Assembly: GCF_000243155.2 (NCBI RefSeq) | Contig: NC_018017.1 | Coordinates: forward strand, 1 to 64,000 | Direction of reading: 5' to 3' | Origin: Desulfitobacterium dehalogenans ATCC 51507 | GTDB lineage: Bacteria; Bacillota; Desulfitobacteriia; Desulfitobacteriales; Desulfitobacteriaceae | Length of the DNA: 64,000 nucleotides | In this document: piece after piece, positions 63,915 to 64,000 of the stretch | Position numbering within the stretch: the stretch's first letter is position 1 | How the letters are laid out: each line of letters starts with the position of its first letter | Position numbers and translations under genes: made by a program | The notes under the pieces: model-generated | The model's database searches: none | What the model was told of the DNA's origin: nothing | The model's input: the letters and a program-made list of their open reading frames with translations, nothing else

Positions 63915-64000
63915 TTATTTAGACACGTCTTGCTTAGTCGAATCTACGCTCTTAGCCTTCTCCTCTTCTTCAGGAGTGGGAATACCCAAGATTTCTCCAG
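63915..64000 (-). CDS. 3' end of an unidentified protein (partial)
   Basis: The window cuts this gene. The visible C-terminus reads GEILGIPTPEEEEKAKSVD and then STKQDVSK before TAA. The acidic/Lys tail is not diagnostic. The stop sits just beyond a shared terminator, which supports a real gene end. Confidence 0.55.
   Translation of the reverse strand, partial: GEILGIPTPEEEEKAKSVDSTKQDVSK

Overview
The window looks like the replication-origin region of a spore-forming, anaerobic, organohalide-respiring member of the Clostridia, most likely Desulfitobacterium or a close relative. Grounds: rpmH-oriC-dnaA-dnaN-recF-gyrB-gyrA order, large Bacillus-type SRP RNA, sporulation genes (bofA, spo0E-like, GerA/B/C set, ricT, abrB-like, cwlD), a 1,176-residue pyruvate:ferredoxin oxidoreductase, a Tat-exported molybdoenzyme and two reductive-dehalogenase-type proteins. 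The genus name is an inference; no database was searched.

Layout. 1-12.4 kb is core: rpmH (minus), DnaA boxes on both sides of dnaA, dnaN, recF, remB-like, gyrB, gyrA, a PdxT-like protein that has lost catalytic residues, serS, two tRNA-Ser, one tRNA-Arg and tadA. 12.4-31.0 kb is accessory DNA separating tadA from the tRNA-Ser(GGA)-SRP RNA-dnaX block to which it is normally adjacent. It holds a tRNA-Ser-like inverted-repeat element, an IS150-group insertion sequence inserted in a terminator hairpin, a TipAS-type MerR regulator, a 24-residue Phe/Pro peptide, a methyltransferase, an ECF sigma/anti-sigma pair, and a redox locus. That locus comprises a C_GCAxxG_C_C protein, a DUF4418 membrane protein, a MacB-like ABC exporter, a beta-propeller lipoprotein, a DmsABC-type molybdoenzyme and an FMN-binding cytochrome b-like protein. 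An XRE/membrane/B12-radical-SAM operon and a YoaP-type acetyltransferase follow. 31.0-38.5 kb is tRNA-Ser, SRP RNA, dnaX-ebfC-recR-bofA and PFOR.

38.7-45.4 kb is a reductive dehalogenase locus. It has a conventional Tat-exported RdhA with its RdhB anchor, a minus-strand CRP/FNR-type regulator, then an unusual 690-residue protein made of two RdhA units in tandem without a Tat signal, an RdhC-type FMN/4Fe-4S membrane protein, an overlapping 54-residue membrane protein and a ferritin-like protein. By spacing against PceA, the first RdhA unit keeps the Tyr/Asn/Arg active-site triad, whereas the second has His/Asp/Gln although both of its iron-sulfur motifs are intact. This is the most novel item I see.

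45.5-64 kb returns to core and sporulation functions: gerABC, a YaaO-type decarboxylase, holB, ricT, yabA, rsmI, an AbrB-like regulator, metG, tatD, two 3D-domain proteins (one YabE-like), cwlD, a 207-bp palindromic repeat, a GH18 lipoprotein, rnmV, rsmA and the 3' end of an unidentified minus-strand gene. Working picture: PFOR supplies low-potential electrons, membrane flavoproteins (RdhC and the FMN-cytochrome protein) may pass electrons to exported reductases, and local regulators (RdhK, MerR, XRE, ECF sigma) control the accessory modules.
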